Counted from the first letter of the stretch, positions 54,150 to 63,258 are shown. The stretch is 64,000 bases of DNA from Arthrobacter beigongshangensis (GCF_016820585.1 NZ_JADHDX010000007.1:62001-126000), one strand, 5' to 3'. Program-made: numbers and translations. Notes: generated from the sequence alone by a model not told the origin.

Positions 54150-55016
54150 TCAAAAAGTTTTCGTCATAAAAACTTGTGATATTGGCGTATTTTCAAAACC
54201 ACTTGCCAATAAAGATGAAACTGCTAGGCCATTTCCTTTTAGAAAATTATACGTTGTACGATTGATTGATTGGTCATATTCCAATGCGTAAGCGAGGAGT
54301 TTGTTTAGAGCATCTTCATTCCCATTTTCCTTTACCTGAAATAAAGTAATGCTTTCCGTCTTATTGCCAAACACACATTTTTTCCGAATCAGACAAGCTG
54401 CCTGCACCTCTCCATTCTTTGAAATCATCACCGCTTCCCCACCTAGTTTTGGTGTATTACTAGCATCGGTTTGCCAAGGGACGATAATTGGAAACAAATC
54501 TGAGCCAATCGATTGGGTAGCAGGAATTCTTATCAGTTCATAACCGTCAAGATCCGGTTCCTTACTATCTAAAGTTTCGTTTGCGCGTAAAAAGAGTAAA
54601 TTGTCCTGTACTTTGTAACCACATTTTTCATATAAAGAGATAGCTGCTTTATTTTCAGATAGCGCCTCTAAAGTTGCTACAGAAACATTACATTCCTTTA
54701 GGAGTTTCTCAGCTTCCTCCATCAAGGAATACCCCAATTTCCTTCCCCTGTATGCTGGAATAATACCTGTTCCACCATTCCAAGAAATCTTTTGACCATC
54801 CACTTCTCTAATTCCTTGGAGCACAAAGCCGATTGGATCTGCTCCATCATATGCAACAACGGATAATGCTGGAGATAATCCATCATTCCCAAAGCGACTG
54901 ATGAATGTATCAAAAGGTAAATTCATCGGTACTAAATAGCCTTCAAATCCACGATTAAATAGGATATGCGCTTCTTCAAAGCTTACTGAAGACATCAATC
55001 TATACGAAATATTCAT
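54150..55016 (-). CDS. GNAT-family N-acetyltransferase
   Basis: 288 residues. The N-terminal half is a GNAT domain with the acetyl-CoA loop GIIPAYRGRKLGYSLMEEAE (about 85-104) and ENKAAISLYEKCGYKV. The C-terminal half (155-288) is a second GNAT-like fold lacking a clear acetyl-CoA loop. Substrate unknown. Start ATG has AAAAGGGAGGG upstream. The small membrane gene at 55070-55240 lies directly upstream on the same strand, 53 bp away, so they may be co-transcribed. Confidence 0.88.
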   Translation of the reverse strand: MNISYRLMSSVSFEEAHILFNRGFEGYLVPMNLPFDTFISRFGNDGLSPALSVVAYDGADPIGFVLQGIREVDGQKISWNGGTGIIPAYRGRKLGYSLMEEAEKLLKECNVSVATLEALSENKAAISLYEKCGYKVQDNLLFLRANETLDSKEPDLDGYELIRIPATQSIGSDLFPIIVPWQTDASNTPKLGGEAVMISKNGEVQAACLIRKKCVFGNKTESITLFQVKENGNEDALNKLLAYALEYDQSINRTTYNFLKGNGLAVSSLLASGFENTPISQVFMTKTF

Positions 55017-55069
55017 GGCTCACCCTCCCTTTTATTGACACCATTCTTTTTCAGAGGTGTTTCATTTGC

Positions 55070-55240
55070 TTACGATGGACCCATGCCAAACACCAATATA
55101 GCAGTAATCGAAACCAAAAAACTTATAATTAAAGATATTGCCCAATCTATTCTCTTAGTTCTGCGGAATATTACACACACAATACTACAAATAATAAAAT
55201 TTACAACGAACAGTACACCTAACATAATCCAGGTGGTCAT
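55070..55240 (-). CDS. Small two-helix membrane protein (56 residues)
   Basis: An ATG at 55240 preceded by AAAGGAGG with 7-bp spacing opens a 56-residue frame ending TAA at 55070. It begins MTTWIMLGVLFVVNFIICSI and ends VFGMGPS. Two hydrophobic stretches (about 4-24 and 34-53) flank a basic turn RRTKR at residues 26-30. The strong ribosome binding site, the clean topology and the position directly ahead of the GNAT gene support a real gene. Family not recognised. It is too short to be picked up with ordinary length limits. Confidence 0.75.
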   Translation of the reverse strand: MTTWIMLGVLFVVNFIICSIVCVIFRRTKRIDWAISLIISFLVSITAILVFGMGPS

Positions 55241-55531
55241 GATAATTCCTCCTTTGAAAATTATAGACCAGCTCCGCCTATAGTTTAAGTCTATCTTATC
55301 CTGTCACCTAATGTGCACCATACTTCATTCCTTTTTTGATAAAGGTTCCAAAACAAAACATCCCCATAAATGAGTACTTTGCTATTTCTAGCATCTCTTA
55401 TAAAATATACGTTCCTAATACTTAAAGGTTTCATTAGAAGGATTTACTAAATGTTCGTTAAGCTGTCTCATTTCGTGATGGATAGACGTTGATATATGCA
55501 ATTCCTTCTTCACACTCATTATCCGCATTTT

Positions 55532-55560
55532 TTGACGGTCTCACATTCTTCCAGTAACAT
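55532..55560 (+). promoter_or_regulatory. Sigma-A-type promoter of the two-component operon
   Basis: TTGACG and TAACAT with a 17-bp spacer, 30 bp before the response-regulator start. The rest of 55241-55531 shows no gene. Confidence 0.6.
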
Positions 55561-55589
55561 TAATAAAAAATGAATGTAAGGTGACACAT

Positions 55590-56273
55590 ATGAAAATTCT
55601 ATTGGTCGAGGATGATCGAACAATCGCTTTGGGATTAGAATATTCCTTAAAACAAGAGGGCTATGAACCCTTGCTTTGTCATAATGCAGCTTCAGCAATT
55701 GAAGTCATCAATCATAAAATGGATGACATTGATTTATGCATATTTGACTTGAACTTACCTGATGGTAGTGGGTATGACTTATGTCAGCTCGTGAAAAAAC
55801 GGCAAGATATCCCTGTCATCTTCTTAACAGCGTACGATGATGAAGTGAATGTCGTCATGGGTCTGGATATGGGAGCCGATGATTATATTACAAAACCCTT
55901 TCGAATCCGTGAACTTATTTCAAGAATTAAATCGGTACTTCGCCGTTCCAATCGTCACACTCAACCAAAAGACAAAATTGAAATTGGAAATATACTCATT
56001 AGCCTATTAGAAGGAAAGGTATATAAAAATGGCAAAGAGATTGTATTAACAGCTTTAGAATATCGGCTGTTCCTTATTTTCGCCAATCATATTGGTCAAG
56101 TTCTCACAAGAGCACAGCTGCTGGATCGAATCTGGGATGTCGGCGGTGATTTTGTAAACGATAATACCTTGACCGTCTATATTAAAAGATTGCGTGAAAA
56201 GCTAGAGGATGATCCACATAACCCAACGATGATTCAAACGGTCCGTGGCATGGGTTATAAGGTTGGTGAGTGA
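55590..56273 (+). CDS. OmpR-family response regulator
   Basis: 227 residues. The receiver domain (1-115) has the acidic pocket VEDD (residues 6-9), phospho-acceptor Asp53 in IFDLNLPDGSG and Lys in ITKPF near 103. The winged-helix DNA-binding domain (130-227) ends DNTLTVYIKRLREKLEDDP and TVRGMGYKVGE. The ATG at 55590 follows AAGG at 8 bp; a GTG at 55581 is less likely. It overlaps the kinase gene by 8 bp and probably controls the ABC transporter genes downstream. Confidence 0.93.
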   Translation: MKILLVEDDRTIALGLEYSLKQEGYEPLLCHNAASAIEVINHKMDDIDLCIFDLNLPDGSGYDLCQLVKKRQDIPVIFLTAYDDEVNVVMGLDMGADDYITKPFRIRELISRIKSVLRRSNRHTQPKDKIEIGNILISLLEGKVYKNGKEIVLTALEYRLFLIFANHIGQVLTRAQLLDRIWDVGGDFVNDNTLTVYIKRLREKLEDDPHNPTMIQTVRGMGYKVGE

Positions 56274-57279
56274 GTTGCTTAGAAATCGAGAAATTCAAAT
56301 ACTCCTACTTGTACTTTTACTGATCAGTGGAATCGGAATTACGACAGCAGCTATTTTCATTTCAAGCTTTGCCGCGTCTATTGTGCTAGGCGTATCCATC
56401 ATGCTGATTAGCTGTATGCTGCTATTCACAAAATGGCGGTACCGTGAAATTGAAAAACTGTCTGATTACTTACAAAAAATTAGCACTGGCAACTTTCATT
56501 TAGACGTTCGTGATAACTATGAAGGAGAATTGAGTATCTTAAAAAGTCATATTTATAAAGTGACAAAGATGCTTGCTGAACAAGGGACCGTTTTACACGA
56601 GGATAAAACGAAACTAACAAATGCAATTTCAGATATCTCCCACCAACTAAAAACCCCACTCACCTCGATGATGGTCATGGGAGAATTGTTACGTGACAAT
56701 CACTTGGACGACGATCAGCGGATCAAGTTCACCCGGAATCTTCAAATACAGCTGGAACGTATGGAATGGCTTGTTTCTTCCTTATTAAAGCTTTCAAAAA
56801 TCGATGCGGGGACAATCACCTTCAAAAAAGAAAAAGTTTCGGTCGATCTCCTTGTTCAAACTGCAACTGAGCCGCTATTAATCCCAATGGATATTAACAT
56901 GCAAAGTTTGAACGTCAAAGGCGATGAGCAAACAGCATTTATTGGGGATTTCAACTGGACTGTGGAAGCACTTATCAATATCCTTAAAAACTGTGTCGAG
57001 CATACTCCCAAAGGTGGAGAAATCTCTATCACTTTTTCGGAGAACGCCCTATTCACAGAAATAATCATTTCTGACAACGGAAAAGGAATTCCAAAGGAGG
57101 ATCTCCCTTACATTTTCAAGAGGTTTTACAAAGGTAAAAATGCCAGTGAAGAAAGTGTAGGTATTGGCCTTGCTATGGCCTATAGTTTCATTACAAGTCA
57201 GCAAGGAGATATTGAAGTGAAAAGTCAGCCCGATGTTGGGACAACCTTTACTATTAAATTTTACAAGCAGGTGATTTGA
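56266..57279 (+). CDS. Sensor histidine kinase, BceS-like
   Basis: About 337 residues. Two closely spaced helices (about 10-33 and 36-57) with almost no extracellular loop, so it is of the intramembrane-sensing type that relies on a transporter for signal input. The HAMP-like/DHp region has His126 in SDISHQLKTPLTSMM. The ATPase domain has N box INILKNCVEHT, G1 DNGKGIPKEDLPYIF and G2 GIGLAMAYS. Start GTG at 56266, overlapping the regulator's stop. A terminator overlaps its end. Confidence 0.92.
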   Translation: MSELLRNREIQILLLVLLLISGIGITTAAIFISSFAASIVLGVSIMLISCMLLFTKWRYREIEKLSDYLQKISTGNFHLDVRDNYEGELSILKSHIYKVTKMLAEQGTVLHEDKTKLTNAISDISHQLKTPLTSMMVMGELLRDNHLDDDQRIKFTRNLQIQLERMEWLVSSLLKLSKIDAGTITFKKEKVSVDLLVQTATEPLLIPMDINMQSLNVKGDEQTAFIGDFNWTVEALINILKNCVEHTPKGGEISITFSENALFTEIIISDNGKGIPKEDLPYIFKRFYKGKNASEESVGIGLAMAYSFITSQQGDIEVKSQPDVGTTFTIKFYKQVI

Positions 57280-57302
57280 GTAACCTATCAGCTGCTTTTT
57301 TT
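57265..57302 (+). terminator. Terminator at the end of the kinase gene
   Basis: AAGCAGgTGAT and ATCAgCTGCTT stem followed by seven T, overlapping the kinase stop codon. It separates the regulatory genes from the transporter genes. Confidence 0.8.
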
Positions 57303-57343
57303 ATATCCACAAATTCTCCCCTCTCACCTCCTAAGTGAATAAA

Positions 57344-57388
57344 GTGTCACTTAAGAGTCACCTTACAGTCATAGTGACTAGATATACT
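57344..57388 (+). promoter_or_regulatory. Phased GTCAC repeats and -10 upstream of the ABC operon
   Basis: GTCAC at 57346, GTCAC at 57357 and GTCAT at 57368 are 11 bp apart, followed by the inverse GTGAC (57374-57378) and TATACT (-10, about 57383). The -35 is poor (ACCTTA). This is what is expected of a promoter activated by an OmpR-type regulator. GTCACCTTACA here is the reverse complement of TGTAAGGTGAC just before the regulator gene. Confidence 0.55.
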
Positions 57389-57420
57389 ACTCTTATACAA
57401 AGACTTACGGAGGTTTTCAC

Positions 57421-58104
57421 ATGAATATAGTAGAAATTAAGAACCTATCTAAAATTTACGGCAAAGGCGAAACAGCTGTTACCGCACTAGATAATGTTTC
57501 TTTTTCAGTAAAAAAAGGCGAGTTTGTTTGCATTATCGGGCCATCTGGTTCAGGTAAATCAACACTGCTTCATTTACTTGGTGGCGTCGATCAGCCCAGC
57601 AGCGGAGAGGTTCTCATAGATCAAACCAATATTTATGACTTGAATGAAACACAGCTAGCCATTTTTAGACGGAGACAAATCGGCTTGATTTATCAATTTT
57701 ATAATCTTATCCCCATTCTAACGGTTGAAGAAAATATAAAGTTGCCGATGCTGTTAGATGAACAAAAGGTGGACCACAAGCAATTTAACAACATTGTTGA
57801 CAGTTTGGGATTGAGCAAACGACTTTCCCATCTGCCAAACCAGCTGTCAGGGGGTCAGCAGCAACGCGTATCCATTGGGCGAGCGCTGATCAGCAATCCT
57901 GCCATTATGCTAGCCGATGAGCCAACGGGCAACCTCGATAGTAAAAATAGTGAGGAAATCATGGAATTACTCAAAATGTTTAACAAGACCTACAATCAAA
58001 CACTCATTGTCATCACACATGATGAGCGAATCGCCCTGCAAGCAGACCGTATCATCTCTATTGAGGATGGCAAAGTAGCGAAAGACGAAGTGATTCGGCC
58101 ATGA
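57421..58104 (+). CDS. ABC transporter ATPase (LolD/MacB/BceA class)
   Basis: 227 residues. Walker A GPSGSGKST (about 40-48), signature QLSGGQQQRVSIGRAL near 142, Walker B IMLADEPTGNLD and H-loop VITHDERIA. This class serves FtsX-type permeases that act on envelope substrates such as antimicrobial peptides or lipoproteins. GGAGG lies 7 bp before the ATG. Coupled to the permease by an ATGA overlap and to the BceRS-like pair by position. Confidence 0.94.
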   Translation: MNIVEIKNLSKIYGKGETAVTALDNVSFSVKKGEFVCIIGPSGSGKSTLLHLLGGVDQPSSGEVLIDQTNIYDLNETQLAIFRRRQIGLIYQFYNLIPILTVEENIKLPMLLDEQKVDHKQFNNIVDSLGLSKRLSHLPNQLSGGQQQRVSIGRALISNPAIMLADEPTGNLDSKNSEEIMELLKMFNKTYNQTLIVITHDERIALQADRIISIEDGKVAKDEVIRP

Positions 58105-60710
58105 ATATTATCAATAAAGTAACGCTAAGACATTTAAAAGAGAACAAACGCAGATCACTTGTTACAATTATCGGTGTCATCATTTCGGTCGCGATGATTA
58201 CCGCCGTGGCGACACTTGGGATTTCCTTTTTAGACTTAATGACCCGTCAGCATATTACTACTAATGGGGAATGGCATGTTCACTATAAAGATATTAATCC
58301 AGACCAAATTAAAGCCATTGAACAAGACAGTAAAACGCATAAACTTGTTCTCTCCAGCGATGGCTATGCAGCCTTAGAGGATTCAAAGAATGAATATAAA
58401 CCATATTTGTATGTTAAAAACTATAACAAAGTGGGTATGGAGCAGTTCCCTATTGAAATTGCCGAAGGAAGACTTCCTCACGCTCAAAATGAGATTGCCA
58501 TATCCGAGGAGATTATAAACAATGCAAAGGTTGATTATAAAATAGGCGATCAGCTTACCTTAGATATTGGTGAACGTTTGAACAAAACATACGGGACAAC
58601 GCTCACGCAAAATAACTCCCTCGAACGGCAAATTAGCCCAATCGAACCGGAAGAAAATACAATCACTGAAGAATTACAAGTCAATGAAACCAAAAAAGTT
58701 ACCATCGTTGGGGTGATTGAACGTCCTTCTTGGGAACCGACTTGGTCACCTGGTTACACAGTCATTGGCTACGTCGATGAAAAGTCATTAAGTGAAACAA
58801 ATACGGTTGATGCTTTTGTCGTTTCAACAAAAATAAACCGTTCCTTGTATAGTCACGCAAAAAATCTCGCTCAAGCACATGGAATTGAGGAAGTCAGTTT
58901 TAACTCCGATCTACTCCGCTACTATGGTGTAACAGCGAACGACCAATTACGGACAACACTTTTTTCCTTAGCTAGCATTATTATGAGTGTTATTATCATT
59001 GGCTCTGTGGCGTTAATTTATAATGCATTTGGAATTAGTGTCTCCGAGCGGGCTAGACATTTAGGCATGCTTTCAAGTGTTGGTGCAACGAAAAAGCAAA
59101 AACGAAATTCAGTATTTTTTGAAGGTGCCGTCATTGGTGCGATTAGTCTACCGATTGGAATTGTTGCGGGACTTGTGGGAATCGGTGCAACCTTTGCTTT
59201 TATTAACACGATGATAGAAAATGCACTCGGCGTTTCTGAAAAACTAGAATTAGTTGTCACACCAGCTTCCCTATTGGCTGCATGCGGCGTTTCTATACTG
59301 ACCATTTTTATTTCAACCTATGTCCCTGCGCAAAAGGCATCAAAGATTTCAGCGATTGACGCCATTCGGCAAACCGAAGACATCAAATTATCAGGAAAAA
59401 CGGTAAAAACATCAAAGTTCGTACGAAAAGTCTTTGGACTTGAAGCTGAAATTGGATTGAAGAACGTCAAACGAAATAAAAAGCGCTATTTAGCTACTTT
59501 GTTTTCATTAGTGATTAGTATTGTCCTGTTTTTATCGGTTTCCTTTTTTACCGATAATCTGAAAAAATCTCTTGAGATGTCACAAAGTAATCTACAGTTT
59601 GACATTCAAATTTCTAACAGTGAAGTAGCAAAGGAAGAGTTGGTAGAGTTTACGAAGTTAGATAATGTCACCAAGTCCACTATCATTGCGGAAACGTACT
59701 TTGAGGCGCTCATTGGGATGGACGAACTTCCAGAGCAACTGAAAAGGCAAATTCAAGAAAACGATATAGTTCTTGAGGATGGGAAATACCCCTACTATGT
59801 TGGTCTGCAAAGCTTAGATCAGGAGAGTTTTCAAGCTTATGCCGAACAAATCGGTGCAAACCAGGAAGATTTTGTCCAACCAGACACACCGATTGCAATC
59901 GTTATTGATCAGGTTACCTATGAGGATGCTGCAACCGGAAAATTTATTGAAGCAAAATCGATTGAGTCAGAAGTTGGAAAAATGATTGACTTATTTACTC
60001 TTCCACATGGGGATATGGAGATAGAACAATCTAAGCGGGAATTTGTAAGTAGTGTTCAAATCGGGGCACTTACCGACCAAGTTCCAATGGGCGTCCAAGT
60101 TATTACGCTTGGAGGGGTTAATCTAATCGTCTCTGAAGCAACAATGGAGCAACTTTCGATTCCCAAAGAGGAAGTGAACTCCTATGTGTATCTAAATAGT
60201 TCAAACCCACTGGCCACCCAAGCAGCAATCGAAGAACGCAATGACCCAAACATTCATGTATACAATGTCTATCAGCAACGACAGCAAGAGGAACAGATGA
60301 TTTTGCTTATGTCCGTATTCACTTATGGATTTATCACGCTGATTTCGTTCATTTCGATCGCCAATATCTTTAATACGATTTCAACAAGCATCTCGCTCCG
60401 ATCTCGTGAATTTGCAATGCTTCGATCCATTGGCATGACACCAAAAGGATTTAAAAAAATGATCCATTATGAAAGTATTTTTTACGGGGTAAAGGCATTG
60501 GGATATGGCCTACCAATTAGTGTGCTTGTTATGTTTGGCATTCATCGCTCCGTTAATTATACCTTTATGTATGAATTTCAACTTCCATGGATGAGCATCT
60601 TATTTGTTATTGTCATGATTTTCTTAATTGTTGGGTCTGCGATGCTGTATTCGATTTCGAAACTAAAGAATGAAAACATTATCGAAAGCTTGAAGCAGGA
60701 GAATATTTAA
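58101..60710 (+). CDS. Large FtsX/MacB-type ABC permease
   Basis: 869 residues with an initial helix (18-40), a MacB-like extracellular domain (about 45-275), three helices (285-400, ALIYNAFGISVSERARHLGMLSSVGATKKQ between them), a second initial helix (about 458-480), a second extracellular domain (about 485-730) and three last helices (735-860, NTISTSISLRSREFAMLRSIGMT). It therefore carries two full FtsX units, unlike the single long loop in BceB. It likely moves or senses a cell-envelope compound or peptide; the substrate is unknown. Confidence 0.9.
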   Translation: MNIINKVTLRHLKENKRRSLVTIIGVIISVAMITAVATLGISFLDLMTRQHITTNGEWHVHYKDINPDQIKAIEQDSKTHKLVLSSDGYAALEDSKNEYKPYLYVKNYNKVGMEQFPIEIAEGRLPHAQNEIAISEEIINNAKVDYKIGDQLTLDIGERLNKTYGTTLTQNNSLERQISPIEPEENTITEELQVNETKKVTIVGVIERPSWEPTWSPGYTVIGYVDEKSLSETNTVDAFVVSTKINRSLYSHAKNLAQAHGIEEVSFNSDLLRYYGVTANDQLRTTLFSLASIIMSVIIIGSVALIYNAFGISVSERARHLGMLSSVGATKKQKRNSVFFEGAVIGAISLPIGIVAGLVGIGATFAFINTMIENALGVSEKLELVVTPASLLAACGVSILTIFISTYVPAQKASKISAIDAIRQTEDIKLSGKTVKTSKFVRKVFGLEAEIGLKNVKRNKKRYLATLFSLVISIVLFLSVSFFTDNLKKSLEMSQSNLQFDIQISNSEVAKEELVEFTKLDNVTKSTIIAETYFEALIGMDELPEQLKRQIQENDIVLEDGKYPYYVGLQSLDQESFQAYAEQIGANQEDFVQPDTPIAIVIDQVTYEDAATGKFIEAKSIESEVGKMIDLFTLPHGDMEIEQSKREFVSSVQIGALTDQVPMGVQVITLGGVNLIVSEATMEQLSIPKEEVNSYVYLNSSNPLATQAAIEERNDPNIHVYNVYQQRQQEEQMILLMSVFTYGFITLISFISIANIFNTISTSISLRSREFAMLRSIGMTPKGFKKMIHYESIFYGVKALGYGLPISVLVMFGIHRSVNYTFMYEFQLPWMSILFVIVMIFLIVGSAMLYSISKLKNENIIESLKQENI

Positions 60711-60734
60711 ATTAGGTACCTAAAGGCAAGAAAG

Positions 60735-60772
60735 AAGAAGCATCCACGTCATCGACGACTGGATGCTTCTTT
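60735..60772 (+). terminator. Terminator of the ABC transporter operon
   Basis: AGAAGCATCC and GGATGCTTCT arms with a 15-nt loop followed by TTGATT, 25 bp after the permease stop. Confidence 0.75.
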
Positions 60773-60780
60773 GATTAGAA

Positions 60781-61094
60781 TTAGATTTGTTTAGGGTTAC
60801 GTTTAAGAAGTATTCTTCTTTCCAAGTGGGTTACATTACCTGCCGCATCCTCAGCCCTTACAGTGAAGTTGTAACACCTTCCTCTAAATCGTAGGCTATA
60901 AGAGTGACGATTGTCACATCATCTATACTTATTTAAGTCTCGAAGTGGACGGCTGTTTCACCATTATAGAGTTGCAGTGACACCCCTAGCTCTTTTTGCA
61001 CGACTATATCCTGATTAAGTCCGTTACCAAAGATGGCAACTATTGGGCTAGCAATCGTTAATACCGTCAATGCTGGACCCACTAAAACTGGATC
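60781..61094 (-). pseudogene. Decayed Ig-like C-terminal part of the FecR-domain protein
   Basis: Behind the TAA that ends the FecR-domain frame, the same frame continues for 52 codons (DPVLVGPALTVLTIASPI ... ETAVHFET) to a second TAA. Coding-like sequence then continues, and a different frame reads CYNFTVRAEDAAGNVTHLER followed by RILLKRNP. This AEDAAGNVT ending is typical of bacterial Ig-like or fibronectin-like modules. So the ancestral protein was probably about 110 residues longer and has lost its C-terminus through a nonsense mutation and at least one frameshift. Confidence 0.6.
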
Positions 61095-62510
61095 TTATAC
61101 ACCTGGTTCTTCTATAACTGAATCTCCTCCATCCGGATCTTCTATAACTGGTTCTTCTTCAACCGGACCCTCTTCCCCCGGATCTTCTTCAACTGGATCT
61201 GATTCAGATCCAGTATCATTAGGTGGTTGTGAAACAGGTGCGGGTGCGTCAACTGCACCCTTGGCGGCAGCATCCTGTTTAGCCTTCTCCGCTGCTAGAG
61301 CTCTCTGTTTCGCTTCAAATGCTAACCTAGCGGCATCATTTGCTAGTTTCTTCGCGTACTCTTCGGCAGCTTTCTGCTTCGCGGCTTCTGCCGCCTTCTC
61401 CTTCGCTTCCTTCTGCTTCTCAAGTTGCTCTTTTAATTTTTTCTGTAATTCTTCATTTTGTTTCTTAAGCTCATCCTGCTTCAGCTTCTCTGCTTCTTGT
61501 TTCTTCTTGCGCTCTTCATTTAATAGATTGATCTGAGCTTGTTTTGCCTTCTCCTGAGCCGATAGCTCCTGCGCCTTCACATTATCAAGATCAATTTTCT
61601 TATCCAATTGTTCATTATTTCGCTCAATCAACGCTTTAATTGCTGCCTCATCTACTTTATTTTGCTTAATCGCATTATTTACGATATTTCCAACCAGATT
61701 ATCAAGGTTTTGATTGATTCGATCAATCGCCTCTTGGTTTGTGCCACCTTGCTGCTCTCTAAGGCTCGCGATATATTGTTCATTCTCTTTGTCGATTGCA
61801 GCTTTGCTGGCAATAATAGCTTCGATAATTGCATTGCTCGTATTCGCTATTAAATTGTCTAGATCAGCTATATTCTTATAGTCGTCATAATCACCGGAGT
61901 CGGTATCCTTGTCCAGATTGATTTGCTCATTTGGATACAAGGTTGTGCCGCTGCCTTGCTCCTCACCTTTCTTATTCACTTTTCCTTGACCCGAGGCGAT
62001 AAAAAATTTAGATTCCCCAGTAGCCGGATCCACACCTACGAGCAGAGTTGTGCCTCTAACGCTCATGAAAGCAGCAGGCGTCTCAATTTCGAATTCATCT
62101 TTCGAGTTGGTGAGAGGAGATACCTGCACCCATATTGAGCCGCTCCAAATGAAAAAGCTTGTTTTCATCTTCCCTGAATCATTCCGTAAAGCAGAAATAT
62201 ACAGCCGTGAGTTCTCCTCAACTGTGATAGTATCCCCTCGACCAGGTACTTGAAAAACCATGCTTGAATTCGCTTCCGTTTGAATATGGTCTCCCTGGTA
62301 CAGAATCATGCCTTCGTATGCACGGATCTGCTTAACGCCACCCGCTTTTTGAATATGAACGACCCCAATCACTTTCTCGATTTGCGCCGATCTTACGATT
62401 TCAGCCTGTACTGGCTGCGACATAAGTGAAGATAGTAAACCTAAGATCATTACGATTGCAACTATTAAAGATAATTGAGATTTTGTGAAAATTATGCCGA
62501 TTCTTTTCAA
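61095..62510 (-). CDS. FecR-domain exported protein with Ala/Lys/Glu-rich coiled coil, C-terminally truncated
   Basis: 471 residues from TTG 62510 (AAGGGG 8 bp upstream). The signal/anchor is LSLIVAIVMILGLLSSLMSQPVQA. A FecR domain follows (about 35-185; GDHIQTEANSSMVFQ, FEIETPAAFMSVRGTTLLVG). Residues 190-290 are Asn/Asp-rich helices, and 290-410 a highly charged coiled coil of KQ/KA/EE repeats. The tail is an acidic Pro-rich EEPxxEDP repeat. The stop at 61095 cuts the tail, and Ig-like debris lies beyond. It probably sat on the cell surface; function unknown, and it may no longer be active. Confidence 0.75.
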   Translation of the reverse strand: MKRIGIIFTKSQLSLIVAIVMILGLLSSLMSQPVQAEIVRSAQIEKVIGVVHIQKAGGVKQIRAYEGMILYQGDHIQTEANSSMVFQVPGRGDTITVEENSRLYISALRNDSGKMKTSFFIWSGSIWVQVSPLTNSKDEFEIETPAAFMSVRGTTLLVGVDPATGESKFFIASGQGKVNKKGEEQGSGTTLYPNEQINLDKDTDSGDYDDYKNIADLDNLIANTSNAIIEAIIASKAAIDKENEQYIASLREQQGGTNQEAIDRINQNLDNLVGNIVNNAIKQNKVDEAAIKALIERNNEQLDKKIDLDNVKAQELSAQEKAKQAQINLLNEERKKKQEAEKLKQDELKKQNEELQKKLKEQLEKQKEAKEKAAEAAKQKAAEEYAKKLANDAARLAFEAKQRALAAEKAKQDAAAKGAVDAPAPVSQPPNDTGSESDPVEEDPGEEGPVEEEPVIEDPDGGDSVIEEPGV

Positions 62511-62786
62511 TATACTCACCCCTTGCTTAGAATAATTTTCCGATTGGTAGAACACCATTGTACAACGGGATAAAACACTTCACTCAAGATGCCAAGGCAT
62601 ATCTCTCTTAGAACTCCCTATTTTCAGTTTTCATAAGAACAGCTTATCTATAACTTAGCACGAAGATTCTCATTATTCAATCAAATAATCATATGTATTT
62701 TTAAATCTATGAAACGACGCAACCCTTACGTTTCAATACTAGAAAAATAAAATGGGGCACCCACTCATTAGCTAGTGCCCCCCATA
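62511..62786 (-). other. Intergenic region with a terminator-like hairpin
   Basis: No gene seen. GGGGCAC and GTGCCCC (62752-62786) form a GC-rich hairpin with ATTTTATTTTTC after it on the minus strand, a likely second terminator for the rlmCD side. TGAAACG / CGTTTCA at about 62711-62736 is a further inverted repeat of unknown meaning. Confidence 0.5.
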
Positions 62787-62863
62787 ATTACCTCATAATT
62801 TTTACAAGTTTTTCGTTTCTATCTTTTGTTTAATCATAACTAGCTTGTCAAAGGGCGAACATA

Positions 62864-62897
62864 AAAACATGTGAACCGAATCCGGCTCACATGTTTT
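62864..62897 (-). terminator. Terminator behind the rlmCD remnant
   Basis: AAAACATGTGA and TCACATGTTTT arms with a 12-nt loop and T-rich flanks on both sides. It is 20 bp beyond the remnant's stop codon, as in an intact gene. Confidence 0.85.
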
Positions 62898-62916
62898 TTG
62901 ATTGATGAGTATAAGG

Positions 62917-63258
62917 CTAGATTTCCAGCTCTAACCAAGCGACTAACTCCACATGCACTGTATGCGGGAATAAGTCGACAGGTTGCACAGTTTTCAACGT
63001 GTAACCAAATGGCAGTAATTCAGTTAAGTCCGTTGCGAATGTGTCAGGATTGCAGGATACATAGACGATTCGTTTCGGCTTTGATCGTCCGATGCGGCGC
63101 ATCACTTTCCCGCCAGCACCGCTACGTGGTGGGTCAACCAACAGAATATCAGCGAATCCGAACTGTTCACGCATCTCGTCTAGTCCCCTGCGTGCGTCAC
63201 GAGCTAGGAATGTTGTGTTATGCAAATCATTATCGACGGCATTGCGTTTGCGAAATTA
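62917..63258 (-). pseudogene. 3' fragment of a 23S rRNA (uracil-5-)-methyltransferase gene
   Basis: The frame NAVDNDLHNTTFLARDARRG ... LLVDPPRSGAGGKV ... RIVYVSCNPDTFATDL ... QPVDLFPHTVHVELVAWLEL is the C-terminal catalytic part of RlmCD/RumA enzymes, with the methyl-transfer Cys in VSCNP. A full protein has about 450 residues; only about 110 are present. A TAA interrupts the frame at about 63258, and no further homology is seen upstream. The possible TTG start at 63225 has no ribosome binding site. It is most likely a non-functional remnant. The intact terminator still follows. Confidence 0.85.

Noticed and set aside
61033..61536. Plus-strand Ser/Gly/Ala-rich frame of 167 codons
   Set aside because: Antisense shadow of the acidic and coiled-coil part of the FecR-domain protein.
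62711..62736. TGAAAC...CGTT as an ECF-type promoter
   Set aside because: The spacing (13 bp) is too short for known ECF promoters (about 16-17 bp); better described as an inverted repeat.
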